64,000 bases of DNA. Source: Smithella sp. (GTDB lineage: Bacteria; Desulfobacterota; Syntrophia; Syntrophales; Smithellaceae). Positions 23,258-33,147 of this stretch are shown one piece after another; position 1 is the first letter of the stretch; each line of letters starts with the position of its first letter. The notes under the pieces were generated by a model. It saw nothing but the letters and a program-made list of their open reading frames with translations, searched no databases and was not told the DNA's origin. The position numbers were made by a program, and so were the translations under genes. The stretch is from positions 1 through 64,000 of the forward strand of contig SCVW01000047.1 in the NCBI GenBank assembly GCA_007244375.1. Reading direction: 5' to 3'.

Positions 23258-24361
23258 ATGAAAATAGCCGTTGCTTTTGAAAAACCAGCTTTATATTTTG
23301 ATAATCCTGTTTCGGTTATAGCTTGTTTTTCTTTCGAAGACGTTCCGCGATCTTTTGAAAAGATCGAAGATGCCCTCGCGCAAGGCTTGTATGTCGCCGG
23401 TTTTTTTTCCTACGAACTGGGTTACTCGTTTGAAGAAGCATTTTCTTCTTACTCTCTTAACGGTTTTCCTCTTATATACGCAGGATGTTATAAAAAACCG
23501 CAACAATATAATGATCAGTTTATTGCAGATGGTCATTCAAATAAGATAAGAAATCTGCGATTTAATATTTCCAAGGAAAAATATTTTAAGCATATTGATA
23601 TTATTCGGTCGTATTTACAATCAGGTGATGTGTATCAGATTACTTATTGTCTGAAGATGCTTTTCGACTTCAATGGTAATGCATTTGATTTATATAAAAA
23701 ACTGTTTGATGTACAACCTGTGCCATATGCCACCTTTATCGAAACCGATCAATACATTATCGTGTCACTCTCGCCGGAATTATTCCTGTACAAGAAGGGA
23801 AATTTTATTTTATCAAAACCCATGAAAGGTACATGGCAAAGGGGGAAAAGTATTTTTAGTGACCTCTCTGCCAGACGCCAGTTTTATCGTGATGAAAAAA
23901 ACAGGGCTGAAAATGTAATGATTACTGATTTACTGCGCAATGATTTGGGGCGTATCGGGAAAAATATTCGTGTGCCGCATTTGTATGAAATAACTCCGTA
24001 TAAAACACTGTTTCAAATGACCTCAACAGTTACCGCTGACGTTGCACCGGATATATCGATATACAATTTATTTAAAAGCCTGTTTCCTTCGGGATCAGTG
24101 ACCGGGGCGCCCAAAATACGGGCTATGGAAATTATTCATGAACTTGAACGCGAACCACGCAACATATACACCGGTGCCATTGGCTATATCAAGCCCAACA
24201 AAGATTTATTTATGAATATTCCGATACGCACGGTTTTGATAAATCGTGAAGACGGAAAGGGAGAAATGGGCATTGGTGGTGGTATCGTATGGGATTCAAC
24301 AGCGGAAGGAGAGTGGGCAGAAGGTATTTTAAAAGCACGATTTTTTACCGACAGTGTTTAA
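23258..24361 (+). CDS. pabB: Aminodeoxychorismate synthase component I
   Basis: A 367-residue chorismate-binding enzyme making 4-amino-4-deoxychorismate for folate. The active-site region KPMKGTWQRG near 189, AENVMITDLLRNDLGR near 219, PSGSVTGAPKIRAME near 278 and IGGGIVWDS near 341 match PabB/TrpE. The PMKGT motif with Lys (the chorismate C2 nucleophile in PabB) favours PabB over TrpE. The N-terminal domain is short, as in many anaerobe PabB proteins, and no PabC is fused; neither pabA nor pabC is nearby. SD GAGGGA precedes the start. Confidence 0.9.
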   Translation: MKIAVAFEKPALYFDNPVSVIACFSFEDVPRSFEKIEDALAQGLYVAGFFSYELGYSFEEAFSSYSLNGFPLIYAGCYKKPQQYNDQFIADGHSNKIRNLRFNISKEKYFKHIDIIRSYLQSGDVYQITYCLKMLFDFNGNAFDLYKKLFDVQPVPYATFIETDQYIIVSLSPELFLYKKGNFILSKPMKGTWQRGKSIFSDLSARRQFYRDEKNRAENVMITDLLRNDLGRIGKNIRVPHLYEITPYKTLFQMTSTVTADVAPDISIYNLFKSLFPSGSVTGAPKIRAMEIIHELEREPRNIYTGAIGYIKPNKDLFMNIPIRTVLINREDGKGEMGIGGGIVWDSTAEGEWAEGILKARFFTDSV

Positions 24362-24483
24362 GGCCAGTTATATTTGGTTCAACGAGACATTACTCTTCAG
24401 GCATTTTTTTCTCCTCTTTAATATTGTTTTTTTAATATTTCCGGCAACAAGTCATAATATTTTTTAATTGTTTTACTGATCAA

Positions 24484-25422
24484 TTATTTACCGGTAAAGC
24501 TTAAATCCTTTCCCTGAATCTGATTACGACCATTTTGCTTGGCAACGTAAAGCATGGAATCAGCGATTTCAATCAATTGCAGTGGTGTGTCACAATTTTT
24601 ACCCGGGATTGATGTTACCACACCGATACTGATTGTGACATGTCCGGCAATCGGAGAATGCGGGTATGAGATATTCAGATCTTCTATACCATTGAGCAAA
24701 ATTGTGGAGATATATATTGCTCCATTATAATCCGTTTCCGGAAGTATAACAGCAAATTCTTCTCCGCCATATCGAGCAAGCAAATCAGCCGGCCTTTGCA
24801 GCAGATTCTTCATTTCCTGGGAAACTCTCCGCAGGCAATCGTCACCTGTTGTATGACCATAATGATCGTTATATCCCTTGAAATGATCGATATCGGACAT
24901 GATCAGCGACAAGGGGCTATTATTACGCATGGCACGCTTCCACTCCAATTTCAATGTTTCATCAAACTTGCGACGGTTGTAAATGTTTGTCAGACCATCA
25001 ATGGAAACCAACCTTTCCAGCATATCTGTTTTCAGTTTCAAATCCAGCTGTGTTCTTATCCGTGATTTGATTATGGGGGGGTAAAAAGGCTTCCGGATAT
25101 AATCCACCGCCCCTATTTTAAGTCCTTTTGCTTCGTCTTCATCTTCCTTCTTTGCCGTAATAAAAATAATGGGGATGTTCTTTGTTTCTTCTTTATCTTT
25201 TATTTTTTTGCAGACTTCGTATCCGTCCATATCCGGCATTACGATATCCAGCAGAATCAAATCCGGCTTTCTGGTCAGTGTTTCACGGAGTCCCTGCTTT
25301 CCATTTGAGGCTGTGATGACGGCATAACCGGCACCGATTAAAATTTTTTCCAGCAGGGTCAGGATATCGTGATCATCGTCAATGCACAGAATCGTAGTTC
25401 CTGAAGATGAATTTACGGACAC
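24484..25422 (-). CDS. Response regulator diguanylate cyclase (REC-GGDEF)
   Basis: A two-domain regulator: REC domain (TTILCIDDDHD at the N terminus, phosphoacceptor D59 in LLDIVMPDMDG, conserved Lys in IRKPF) followed by GGDEF. The catalytic motif is GGEEF (219-223) with an RxxD inhibitory site R210-PA-D213 in the right place, so c-di-GMP synthesis with product inhibition is expected. I prefer the GTG start at 25422, which has GAGGAG 6 bp upstream; the ATG 10 codons earlier has no SD. It lies downstream of the hybrid kinase and HPt genes, likely as output of that relay. Confidence 0.92.
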   Translation of the reverse strand: MSVNSSSGTTILCIDDDHDILTLLEKILIGAGYAVITASNGKQGLRETLTRKPDLILLDIVMPDMDGYEVCKKIKDKEETKNIPIIFITAKKEDEDEAKGLKIGAVDYIRKPFYPPIIKSRIRTQLDLKLKTDMLERLVSIDGLTNIYNRRKFDETLKLEWKRAMRNNSPLSLIMSDIDHFKGYNDHYGHTTGDDCLRRVSQEMKNLLQRPADLLARYGGEEFAVILPETDYNGAIYISTILLNGIEDLNISYPHSPIAGHVTISIGVVTSIPGKNCDTPLQLIEIADSMLYVAKQNGRNQIQGKDLSFTGK

Positions 25423-25505
25423 CTTTTTCTCCTCTTTTAATGGACCGGTCATTTATAAATGTCTTTAGATTTATTCATAATGCGTTGCTTTACTTATCGA
25501 TATTG

Positions 25506-25820
25506 TCATTCATAGACAATATCTAATCTATGCAGATAGTCATCCAATCTTGTCATTTGAAGATAAATATCTTCAGAATTGTTTTCCTTTGCTGCTTTCT
25601 CCATTATTCTGCCGATATCGGTGATGGATTCAAATCCATAACCTCCGCCCGAACCTTTCATACTATGACCTATGATTCGGATCGTAGCCATGTCTTTTTT
25701 GTCAAGGGCTTCTTTAATCGCAGCTATATCTTTTTTCCTGTTGGCCAGATAACCTGGAATCAGATCAGCCAAATCGTGATCCACATGTACAATTATCTTT
25801 CCCGACCGCTCTTCTTCCAT
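25506..25820 (-). CDS. Stand-alone histidine phosphotransfer (HPt) protein
   Basis: A 104-residue four-helix HPt domain. The phosphorylated His is H52 in IIGHSMKGSGGGYGF, the canonical HxxKG-S/G motif. The start at 25820 has GGAGG 10 bp upstream; an ATG eight codons earlier has none. It sits between the hybrid kinase (ends 25886) and the REC-GGDEF gene (starts 25422), so it probably carries phosphate from the kinase's receiver domains to the diguanylate cyclase. Confidence 0.9.
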   Translation of the reverse strand: MEEERSGKIIVHVDHDLADLIPGYLANRKKDIAAIKEALDKKDMATIRIIGHSMKGSGGGYGFESITDIGRIMEKAAKENNSEDIYLQMTRLDDYLHRLDIVYE

Positions 25821-25885
25821 GCCGGCAATTCCTCCTTTAAACATATAAAATAATTTTTTTTAAAATCTATTCTTTTCCCGCAGTA

Positions 25886-28800
25886 TCAGGAGATGTAAAT
25901 TTCTGTATAGTTTCCAGATGTAAATTTCTGTATAGTTTCCAAAAGAATCGGTTTGCGTATCGGTTTTGTCAGATGTGCATCGCAACCTGCGTCTAAACTC
26001 TTTTGTTCGTCTTCTTTCAGTGCGTGGGCGGTCATGGCAATGATTGGTGTTGATTTGCTTTTATTTTTCCTTTCCAGTGTGCGTATTTGCCTGGTAGCGT
26101 TATAGCCGTCCATAACAGGCATTTGCACGTCCATTAATATAATATCGTAGACATTAGATTGAAATTTTTCAATGGCCATCTGACCGTTTTCCGCTGTGTC
26201 CAGCTTATAACTGGTGTTTTTAAGATAGGCCTGCACCAGGAAGCGGTTATCTTCGGAATCATCAACCAGCAAGATGTGCAGACGAGAGCTTTCTTCCTCA
26301 GGGGGCTCTTCCGATACCGGTGGCATCTTTGCTTCACGGAGAATTTCTTCTCTGTCCACAGCGACTTGCAAAGCATTTCTCAAGGCATCTCGCTTCACTG
26401 GCTTGATGAGATACGCCATAACATCATCAGCCTTCAATTTGATGCGGTTGCTGCTGCGTCTTTCTGAAGACAGCATTAATATGTTCATCGCTGTAAAATC
26501 CGGGTTGCTGCGAATTTTCTGGGCAAGAGAAAAACCGTCCATTTCAGGCATCTGGCCGTCCAGGATAGCAACATTAAAAAATTGTCCTTTTTTCTTTGCT
26601 TTTTCCAATTCCTTCAGCGCATCCTTACCTTTTGTAGTTTCAGTCACGGAGCATCCCCATTGAGTCAGGATTTCCCGCAAAATAAGTCGGTTGGTGGCAT
26701 TATCGTCAACTATGAGAATTTTCAATCCTTGCAGATTTGATTCAGATACTAAAGCCGGTTTCCTTTCCTCTTCTGGACTTGCCTCTTCCAAAGTTATAGT
26801 GAAGTAGAATGTACTTCCTTCTCCTTTTCGGCTTTGCACCCAGATTCTTCCGCCCATCATTTCAATGAGTTGTTTGGAAATAGACAGACCTAAACCCGTT
26901 CCCTCATATTTCCTGGTAATAGAGGTATCGGATTGGGTGAATTTTTCGAAGATAGCGTCAAGTTTTTCAGCAGGGATACCTATTCCCGTATCAAGGACGG
27001 AAAATTGCAGAAACGCCGGCTTCTTTTCCGGGACGTCCTGTTTAACAGGAAGCACTGTCAGAATGATTTCTCCTTTTTCCGTAAATTTAACTGCATTGCC
27101 AAGAATGTTAATCAGCACCTGACGAAGCCGTGTCGGGTCTCCGTGTATATGTTGAGGAACATCAGGAGTTATATGACAGATAAGTTCAAGATTCTTGCTT
27201 TGGGCGCGCAGTGCCATGACCTCACAGGTATTTTCGATGATGTCAATTAGGTCAAAGTTTATATGTTCAATGTTCATCTGCCCTGATTCTATTTTGGAAA
27301 GGTCAAGAATATCGTTTATAAGGGTGAGAAGATTTTCACCGGCGGATCGGAATATCTGGACGTACTGGCGTTGATCGGTTGTCAGTTGAGAATCCCAGAG
27401 CAAATCGGCCATGCCTATTATTGCATTCATGGGAGTACGAATTTCGTGGCTGATGTTTGCCAGAAAATCGCTTTTAGCTTCATTGGCCATTTTCGCTTGT
27501 GCAGCCATGTTATTAGCAAGGGCAATAGCCTCTTTTAATTGGCGATTGATATCGATTAGTTCTTTCTCTGCTTGCTTACGTTCAGTTATATCGTACCCTT
27601 GCGCAATAGTAGATACAAGGTTCTTTCCGTTCACTCCATAGATATTTGCGGAGTTCCAGAGCGCTGTTCTCACTATTCCATCCTTGCGGAGTATCGGTAT
27701 TTCGACTGATTCCCAAAACTCACCGGCGAGAGCCATACGTATCTTGGAAATGGAATCTTCTTTGCTTTCTTTCGGGAATAAAATATCCAGTTTTTTCCCT
27801 AACACGTCTTTAGCTTCCATTCCTGACATACGTTCGAATGCATGATTGAAACGGGTGATAGTAAAATCAGGATTCCATATTATTATAGGGGCGTTTGCAT
27901 ATGTGATAAGATTGTTAAGGTAATCCCTGGTTTCCTTTAGTGCTTCCTCTGCTTTTTTACGTTCGGTGATATCTCGGGAAACGCCCAAAACGCCGATCGG
28001 TTTCATGTATGCATCACGGATAAAAGTTAAAGAACTTTCTATCCAAATTAAGGTGCCGTTTTTGTGGTAATGTTCAGACTGAAAAGTGCGGATACGATTC
28101 ATATCCGTATGCGTGTCCTTATCTATTTCAAGTTCTTCCATGATTGCTTCAGTGACTGCAGCAAGAGATTCAGGAGTAAAAAGCTGATCAAGCTTTAACG
28201 CTTTCAGTTCGTCAACTGTGTAGCCGAGTATCTTTGTTATAGCAGGACTTGAATAAATAAAATGTAATGATAAATCCATTGTCCAAATGTGGTCTGCGGT
28301 GTTATTGGTAATGAATCTATATCGTTCCTCACTTTCAGCAAGAGCCCTTTCTGCTTTCTTGCGTTCCGTTATGTCTTGGATCACGCCTATAGCGTTCCAA
28401 GTCCCTTTAATATTAACTGCCGAAAGTGATAGCGTTATATCAATTTCCTGTCCGTCTTTTCGTAGTGCGACTAATTCCAAGGTCTTACCAATAGCATTTC
28501 CTTTTCCATTTTTTTTAAACTCCGGGAACGCCGCGCGATACTCGGGAAGGAATCTCTGTGGCGCTATAAGTTCATGAAGATTAATTCCTATGACTTCTGA
28601 CGCCGTATAACCAAGAATTCGCTCGGCTGCCGGATTCCAAAAAGATACATTTCCGTTATTATCTATGACTATTATCGCATCGCGGGCGGAGTTGGTAATG
28701 GCACGCGCGCGCTCTTCACTTTCACGCAAATTCTCTTCTGCTGTTTTGATATCTACAGATTTCCAGACAGCATCCATTAACAAGGTTAGTTGAAGCACAT

Positions 28801-30688
28801 CGGCTTCGTTATAATCATTTGTTTTGTTGGCCACACCCAGAACTGCGACAACGGTATTATCTTTGAATACGGGAATGGTCATGAATCTGATGAGGTGGGA
28901 ATGGCCTTCCGGATATCCTTTCTTTAGAGGATGCGCATCTTGAAAGTTATTTATAATGATAGGTTTGCGTTGACGAACAGCTTCACCCCAAACGCCGGTT
29001 TTATCCAGTTCATAGCAAGTTTGTGGACTGGCTATCGTGCATTCTTCCATTACATCCTTAGACCATGAATTAAGAATAAACTGTCGGCTGCTTTCATTGT
29101 AGAAAAAAATATAGCCAATTCTACTCTGGGTAATTTTGATGGCTTCATCGAGCGCATAATCAAGAAATTCCTTAATTGTCTTAGATCGATGCTGCATTAT
29201 TTTCAGAAGACTCTGTAATCTCGCATCATTAAGGCGAATTTGCTCTTCAGCACGACTGCGCTCTATAACACGACCAAGCCGTTCAGCAACGGCTTTGATC
29301 AGTTGTCGTTCTTCTATTAAAAATGTTTCTTCGTTATTTATTGACTGTTCTTTGAGATAACGTACTTCAACTTGTCCGGTTGGTTTGCCGTTCACGATAA
29401 TATTTTCGGTTAACAACCAGGGTGTTTCCTGAAAATTTTGTGTCTGAAATGTCTGTCCTTCCAGGATAATACGAGACTCGGTTATTTCAGTAAACTGCAT
29501 AGCCTGGGGTAACAGCATAACGGTTTTATTCAGTATCTCATTTAATGTAATGTCCGGTGTTTCTATCAGATCCGCAATACTGTAAAGACAATTCAATTCC
29601 TTAAACCGTTTATTTAAAGCCCATTCCGCACGTTTGCGTTTGGAAATATCATCAATACTGGATAAAAGGCATGGCTCAGCCAGATGAATTGATCGGGAAG
29701 AAAATAAGCCGGTGAGGATTTCTCCGTTTTTCTTTCTGAAAAGGAATTCCCTGCCAATTACCGGTATTCCCTGACGAATAATAGATACTACTTTTTCCCG
29801 GTTCTTTTGATCCACCCATAGTTTCATTTCTATTGATGATGTAGCCAGTACTTCTTCTCTTGAATAACCAGTCAGGCTGGTAAAGGCGTCGTTAACCTCG
29901 ATGAATTTACCATCTTCCATACGTGTAATGACAATGGCATAGGGTGATGTCTGGAAAGCCCTGGCGAATTTTTCTTCGCTTTGACGCAATTCCTCTTTTG
30001 CCAGTATATTTTTAGAAAGTTCAAATTCCAACTCTGTTGACAAACGGCGGCTGACCATGAGAAACAACGCAATCGACAATGCGATGAATGCGACTTGATA
30101 AGTGAGAATAGCAAGTATACCCCACAACCCGGATGCAAGCAGATTGCTAATTTTCGGTATTGTCAAATTGACTGTAATTTGAATTATACCGAAAAGACAA
30201 AATGCCGCAAAAATTATTCCCGTAACTCTTGTGACAGGTCGCAGATGGAGTTCTACTCTGCGCAACATAAGCCAGGAGCATTGTGCACAAATGTAAATGA
30301 ATGCAACTGAGAAATTGATCACGCGTAAGTTAAAATCCGGATGAGCATATGTGAGATACATATGCACAAACGCGAAGACGATAAGCATCACATAATTATG
30401 TAACTGACGGCTTTCCTTCCCTACATAACGGCCTAGTCCTATGTAAAGGATGACGAATCCTCCGATAATAAATATATTTGCAATAATGATTGTAAAAAAA
30501 TACGGCAGAATTCCGCGATAAGCAATAAGGAAAAAACCTGCAAATTGTAGAACAAAGTTGACAAGCCAAAGAAAGATTTCAGGGGAATGCTTCCTGTTCT
30601 GCCACCAGAGAGACGACATTACTATAATGCACAAAACTATGGATAAAATGAATCCGGTTAGAAACATTCGTATGTCGGGGATGGTCAT
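25886..30688 (-). CDS. 1600-residue membrane hybrid sensor kinase with PAS/GAF array and two receivers
   Basis: Domain order: seven hydrophobic segments (1-225), PAS (about 240-355), a partial GAF (365-480), a full GAF (500-650), three PAS/PAC units (about 660-780, 790-910, 915-1040), HisKA with H1081 in SHEIRTPMNA, HATPase with DTGIGIP and GTGLGLS, then two receivers with D1377 (LDGQMPEMDG) and D1520 (LMDVQMPVMDG). It senses through membrane and cytosolic PAS/GAF inputs and passes phosphate via the receivers to the separate HPt. It lacks its own HPt. A 25-bp tandem duplication has rewritten the last ten residues. SD GAGGA precedes the ATG. Confidence 0.95.
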   Translation of the reverse strand: MTIPDIRMFLTGFILSIVLCIIVMSSLWWQNRKHSPEIFLWLVNFVLQFAGFFLIAYRGILPYFFTIIIANIFIIGGFVILYIGLGRYVGKESRQLHNYVMLIVFAFVHMYLTYAHPDFNLRVINFSVAFIYICAQCSWLMLRRVELHLRPVTRVTGIIFAAFCLFGIIQITVNLTIPKISNLLASGLWGILAILTYQVAFIALSIALFLMVSRRLSTELEFELSKNILAKEELRQSEEKFARAFQTSPYAIVITRMEDGKFIEVNDAFTSLTGYSREEVLATSSIEMKLWVDQKNREKVVSIIRQGIPVIGREFLFRKKNGEILTGLFSSRSIHLAEPCLLSSIDDISKRKRAEWALNKRFKELNCLYSIADLIETPDITLNEILNKTVMLLPQAMQFTEITESRIILEGQTFQTQNFQETPWLLTENIIVNGKPTGQVEVRYLKEQSINNEETFLIEERQLIKAVAERLGRVIERSRAEEQIRLNDARLQSLLKIMQHRSKTIKEFLDYALDEAIKITQSRIGYIFFYNESSRQFILNSWSKDVMEECTIASPQTCYELDKTGVWGEAVRQRKPIIINNFQDAHPLKKGYPEGHSHLIRFMTIPVFKDNTVVAVLGVANKTNDYNEADVLQLTLLMDAVWKSVDIKTAEENLRESEERARAITNSARDAIIVIDNNGNVSFWNPAAERILGYTASEVIGINLHELIAPQRFLPEYRAAFPEFKKNGKGNAIGKTLELVALRKDGQEIDITLSLSAVNIKGTWNAIGVIQDITERKKAERALAESEERYRFITNNTADHIWTMDLSLHFIYSSPAITKILGYTVDELKALKLDQLFTPESLAAVTEAIMEELEIDKDTHTDMNRIRTFQSEHYHKNGTLIWIESSLTFIRDAYMKPIGVLGVSRDITERKKAEEALKETRDYLNNLITYANAPIIIWNPDFTITRFNHAFERMSGMEAKDVLGKKLDILFPKESKEDSISKIRMALAGEFWESVEIPILRKDGIVRTALWNSANIYGVNGKNLVSTIAQGYDITERKQAEKELIDINRQLKEAIALANNMAAQAKMANEAKSDFLANISHEIRTPMNAIIGMADLLWDSQLTTDQRQYVQIFRSAGENLLTLINDILDLSKIESGQMNIEHINFDLIDIIENTCEVMALRAQSKNLELICHITPDVPQHIHGDPTRLRQVLINILGNAVKFTEKGEIILTVLPVKQDVPEKKPAFLQFSVLDTGIGIPAEKLDAIFEKFTQSDTSITRKYEGTGLGLSISKQLIEMMGGRIWVQSRKGEGSTFYFTITLEEASPEEERKPALVSESNLQGLKILIVDDNATNRLILREILTQWGCSVTETTKGKDALKELEKAKKKGQFFNVAILDGQMPEMDGFSLAQKIRSNPDFTAMNILMLSSERRSSNRIKLKADDVMAYLIKPVKRDALRNALQVAVDREEILREAKMPPVSEEPPEEESSRLHILLVDDSEDNRFLVQAYLKNTSYKLDTAENGQMAIEKFQSNVYDIILMDVQMPVMDGYNATRQIRTLERKNKSKSTPIIAMTAHALKEDEQKSLDAGCDAHLTKPIRKPILLETIQKFTSGNYTEIYIS
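25891..25940. repeat. 25-bp exact tandem duplication at the 3' end of the kinase gene
   Basis: The unit beginning AGATGTAAATTTCTGTATAG and ending TTTCC occurs twice without spacer (25891-25915, 25916-25940). As 25 is not a multiple of three, the second copy shifts the frame: the kinase now ends ...KFTSGNYTEIYIS instead of the ...KFTSPDTAGKE that one copy would give. Confidence 0.95.
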
Positions 30689-30704
30689 AGCAATGTCCTC
30701 ATAG

Positions 30705-30866
30705 TTAGAATAGATTTGCTTTTGTTACTGATTCTGTTTTTCCCCTGATAATATTTGCATGAATTGGTTTATAAACTTTGACATCTTCCAAATTTTGCAG
30801 GAAGTCTGCGACAATGATTAAAAAAGTGATAATGTAAAATAACTTGTATGAGCAGCTGATTTTCAT
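30705..30866 (-). CDS. Possible 53-residue membrane peptide upstream of the kinase
   Basis: From the ATG at 30866: MKISCSYKLFYIITFLIIVADFL then a polar tail. One possible TM helix; weak SD (CAGGAA). It ends 16 bp before the kinase start. It may simply be chance; no family is recognised. Confidence 0.25.
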   Translation of the reverse strand: MKISCSYKLFYIITFLIIVADFLQNLEDVKVYKPIHANIIRGKTESVTKANLF

Positions 30867-30940
30867 GGCATTTCCTGAAGTGGCAACGCTTGTTAAAAAT
30901 AAATTGTAATATAGCACTTTATGCTATTTATTGAATTACG

Positions 30941-32473
30941 TTACTTGCGGCGTGAACCACCAAGGATGGATCCAAGAACACCGCGAATTATTGCAGATCC
31001 GAGGCTTCGGGCAGCACTTTTGGCCGCGGCCTGCACCATGCCTTCTCTTTGTCCTCCGCGAGGGCCGGTGCTTCCGAAAATAATTTTGCTGAGAGCATCC
31101 CCCATGCCTCCGCTGTCCTTTTCTTCTTCATCTTTTGCACGAGGAGCGGAACGTTCCTCTTTTAAGGCGGGTTTTTCTTCGGTCGCGCTTTCTTCCTGTT
31201 GCGCTTCACGCAATTTTTCATAAGCCGATTCGCGATCAACTGTTTTCTCGTAGTGTCCGTAAATTGTAGATGCTTTGATGGCATTCATACGCTCATCAGG
31301 CGTCATGGCACCCATACGCGAGAAAGGAACAATCACATTGCATCGTTCGACGATGTTCGGTCGCCCTTTTTCTTCAAGGAAGGAAATCAGGGCTTCCCCG
31401 ACACCCAGCTCGGTAATGGCCTTTTCGGCATCAAAGGCCGGATTCTGGCGCATGGTTGAGGCAGCCGTTTGCACTGCTTTCTGATCACGCGGCGTAAACG
31501 CACGCAACGCATGTTGGACGCGATTGCCCAATTGGCCTAGAACGGTATCCGGAATGTCGAGCGGATTCTGGGTGACAAAATAGACACCCACGCCTTTGGA
31601 ACGAATCAATCGGACAACCTGTTCTATTTTTTCCAGCAGCGCCTTGGGCGCGTCATTAAACAAAAGATGCGCTTCATCGAAAAAGAACACCAGTTTTGGT
31701 TTTTCCGGATCACCTATTTCCGGCAGTTGTTCAAACAGTTCGGCCAGCATCCAGAGCAAAAATGTCGAATAAAGTTTCGGATTATTATAAAGCTGATCGG
31801 CGGCCAGAATATTCATAACGCCGCGTCCCTGGCTGTCTACCTGGATCAGGTCCGAAATGTCCAGCATCGGTTCACCGAAGAATTTATCGCCGCCCTGTTC
31901 TTCGATAATCAAAAGTCCCCGCTGAATCGCACCAATGGAAGCAACGGAAATATTGCCGTATTCCGTCTTGAATTTTTTGGCGTTGTCACCGACGAATTGA
32001 ACCATAGCCCTCAAGTCTTTCAAGTCAATCAGTAAAAGTCCGTTATCGTCAGCAATTTTAAAAACGATCGCCAGAACACCGGATTGAGTTTCGTTTAAAT
32101 TAAGCAGACGCGCCAGGAGAAGCGGTCCCATATCGGAGATTGTAGCACGTACCGGATGACCGGATTTACCGTATACATCCCAGAAGACTGTTGTATTTGC
32201 CCGAGGTTTGAAATCATTGATGCCTATGCCTTCCAGACGTTTGAGCAGTTTATCAGAGGAAACACCTGCCGTGCCTATACCGGAAAGATCTCCCTTGACA
32301 TCAGCCATAAAAACCGGAACACCGATGGAAGCGAAAGATTCGGCCATTTTTTGCAGAGTAACCGTTTTTCCTGTGCCTGTTGCTCCGGTAATCAATCCGT
32401 GTCGATTGGCCATTTGCGGCAATAAAGTGATTTCCTTACCCTGTGACATGGCGATAACAAGCGGTGCGGTCAT
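30941..32473 (-). CDS. DUF853 / HerA-like NTPase (YjgR family)
   Basis: A 510-residue P-loop ATPase of the HerA-FtsK superfamily. Walker A is GATGTGKT (near residue 35), Walker [11 protein letters not shown] (near 260); [19 protein letters not shown] and [13 protein letters not shown] are hallmarks of the DUF853/YjgR group. The C terminus is charged then Gly/Ser/Arg-rich ([20 protein letters not shown]). The start at 32473 has AAGGAG 8 bp upstream; the longer open frame before it has no SD. The cellular role of YjgR is unclear; DNA translocation or repair is inferred from the family. Monocistronic. Confidence 0.92.
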   Translation of the reverse strand: MTAPLVIAMSQGKEITLLPQMANRHGLITGATGTGKTVTLQKMAESFASIGVPVFMADVKGDLSGIGTAGVSSDKLLKRLEGIGINDFKPRANTTVFWDVYGKSGHPVRATISDMGPLLLARLLNLNETQSGVLAIVFKIADDNGLLLIDLKDLRAMVQFVGDNAKKFKTEYGNISVASIGAIQRGLLIIEEQGGDKFFGEPMLDISDLIQVDSQGRGVMNILAADQLYNNPKLYSTFLLWMLAELFEQLPEIGDPEKPKLVFFFDEAHLLFNDAPKALLEKIEQVVRLIRSKGVGVYFVTQNPLDIPDTVLGQLGNRVQHALRAFTPRDQKAVQTAASTMRQNPAFDAEKAITELGVGEALISFLEEKGRPNIVERCNVIVPFSRMGAMTPDERMNAIKASTIYGHYEKTVDRESAYEKLREAQQEESATEEKPALKEERSAPRAKDEEEKDSGGMGDALSKIIFGSTGPRGGQREGMVQAAAKSAARSLGSAIIRGVLGSILGGSRRK

Positions 32474-32763
32474 ATTGTGGCTCCTTATTGATGTCAATGT
32501 ATATCGGTTTATTGTGAAAAGTATAGGGATAACGGAAATGTATGTCAATGACGAAATAAACATGACGAAATAAACTCTTGATAAAAGAATGATCTTGCAT
32601 GGCTCTCGGCAGAGAATTCATCTGACGCGATTTGAATCGCGCCAAATGATGTATTTGGTCGACTACAGCTTTTTGATTAACCTGTTTTAAATTTTTCAGG
32701 CCTTTTCCACATTCATGTCTGTTTTTGCAATAGCTTTTTTATTTAAAATTTTCTTATCCATGA

Positions 32764-32792
32764 TTGACACACAAGTATCTTATTCATATACT
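32764..32792 (+). promoter_or_regulatory. Near-consensus promoter for the ABM monooxygenase gene
   Basis: TTGACA (32764-32769), 17 bp, TATACT (32787-32792). Its spacer end (CTTATTCA) equals that of the promoter at 22992. The predicted transcript begins about 35 nt before the start codon. The remainder of 32474-32763 shows only a short GCGATT/AATCGC palindrome near 32627. Confidence 0.8.
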
Positions 32793-32834
32793 GGCGCAGT
32801 AAAAAAAGTTCTTTTCTAAAAAAGGAGGTTGGTA

Positions 32835-33122
32835 ATGATTACACTCATTGCGACATTAAAAGTAAAAGACGGAAAGATGGAAGAGGCGATTAAAATCCTA
32901 AAAGAGATTGTGCCGAGGGTCAAAGCCAGCGAGCCGGGCTGTCTGGAATATATTCCGCATTCTGTCCGCGGCGATGAAAAGACAATTATTTTTTATGAGA
33001 AATACGGTGACAAGGATGCCCTTAAACTGCATTCCGCCAATTTGATGAAAAATATGGAAACACTCTTTCCCTTGCTGGAACCGGGCATGGATATCAAAAC
33101 CTGCTATGAAATCATCCAGTAG
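32835..33122 (+). CDS. Antibiotic biosynthesis monooxygenase (ABM/YgiN-like) protein
   Basis: A 95-residue dimeric alpha-beta barrel protein. ITLIATLKVKDGKMEEA at the N terminus, EPGCLEYIPH near 36 and IIFYEKYGDKDALKLH near 51 define the ABM fold (YgiN quinol monooxygenase, heme-degrading and detoxifying enzymes). The final His of EKYxDxxALxxH is present. Start at 32835 follows AAAGGAGG at 6 bp. The substrate is unknown; in an anaerobe it may handle quinones. Confidence 0.85.
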   Translation: MITLIATLKVKDGKMEEAIKILKEIVPRVKASEPGCLEYIPHSVRGDEKTIIFYEKYGDKDALKLHSANLMKNMETLFPLLEPGMDIKTCYEIIQ

Positions 33123-33147
33123 TTTGAATTCAATTTTTATTGAAACG

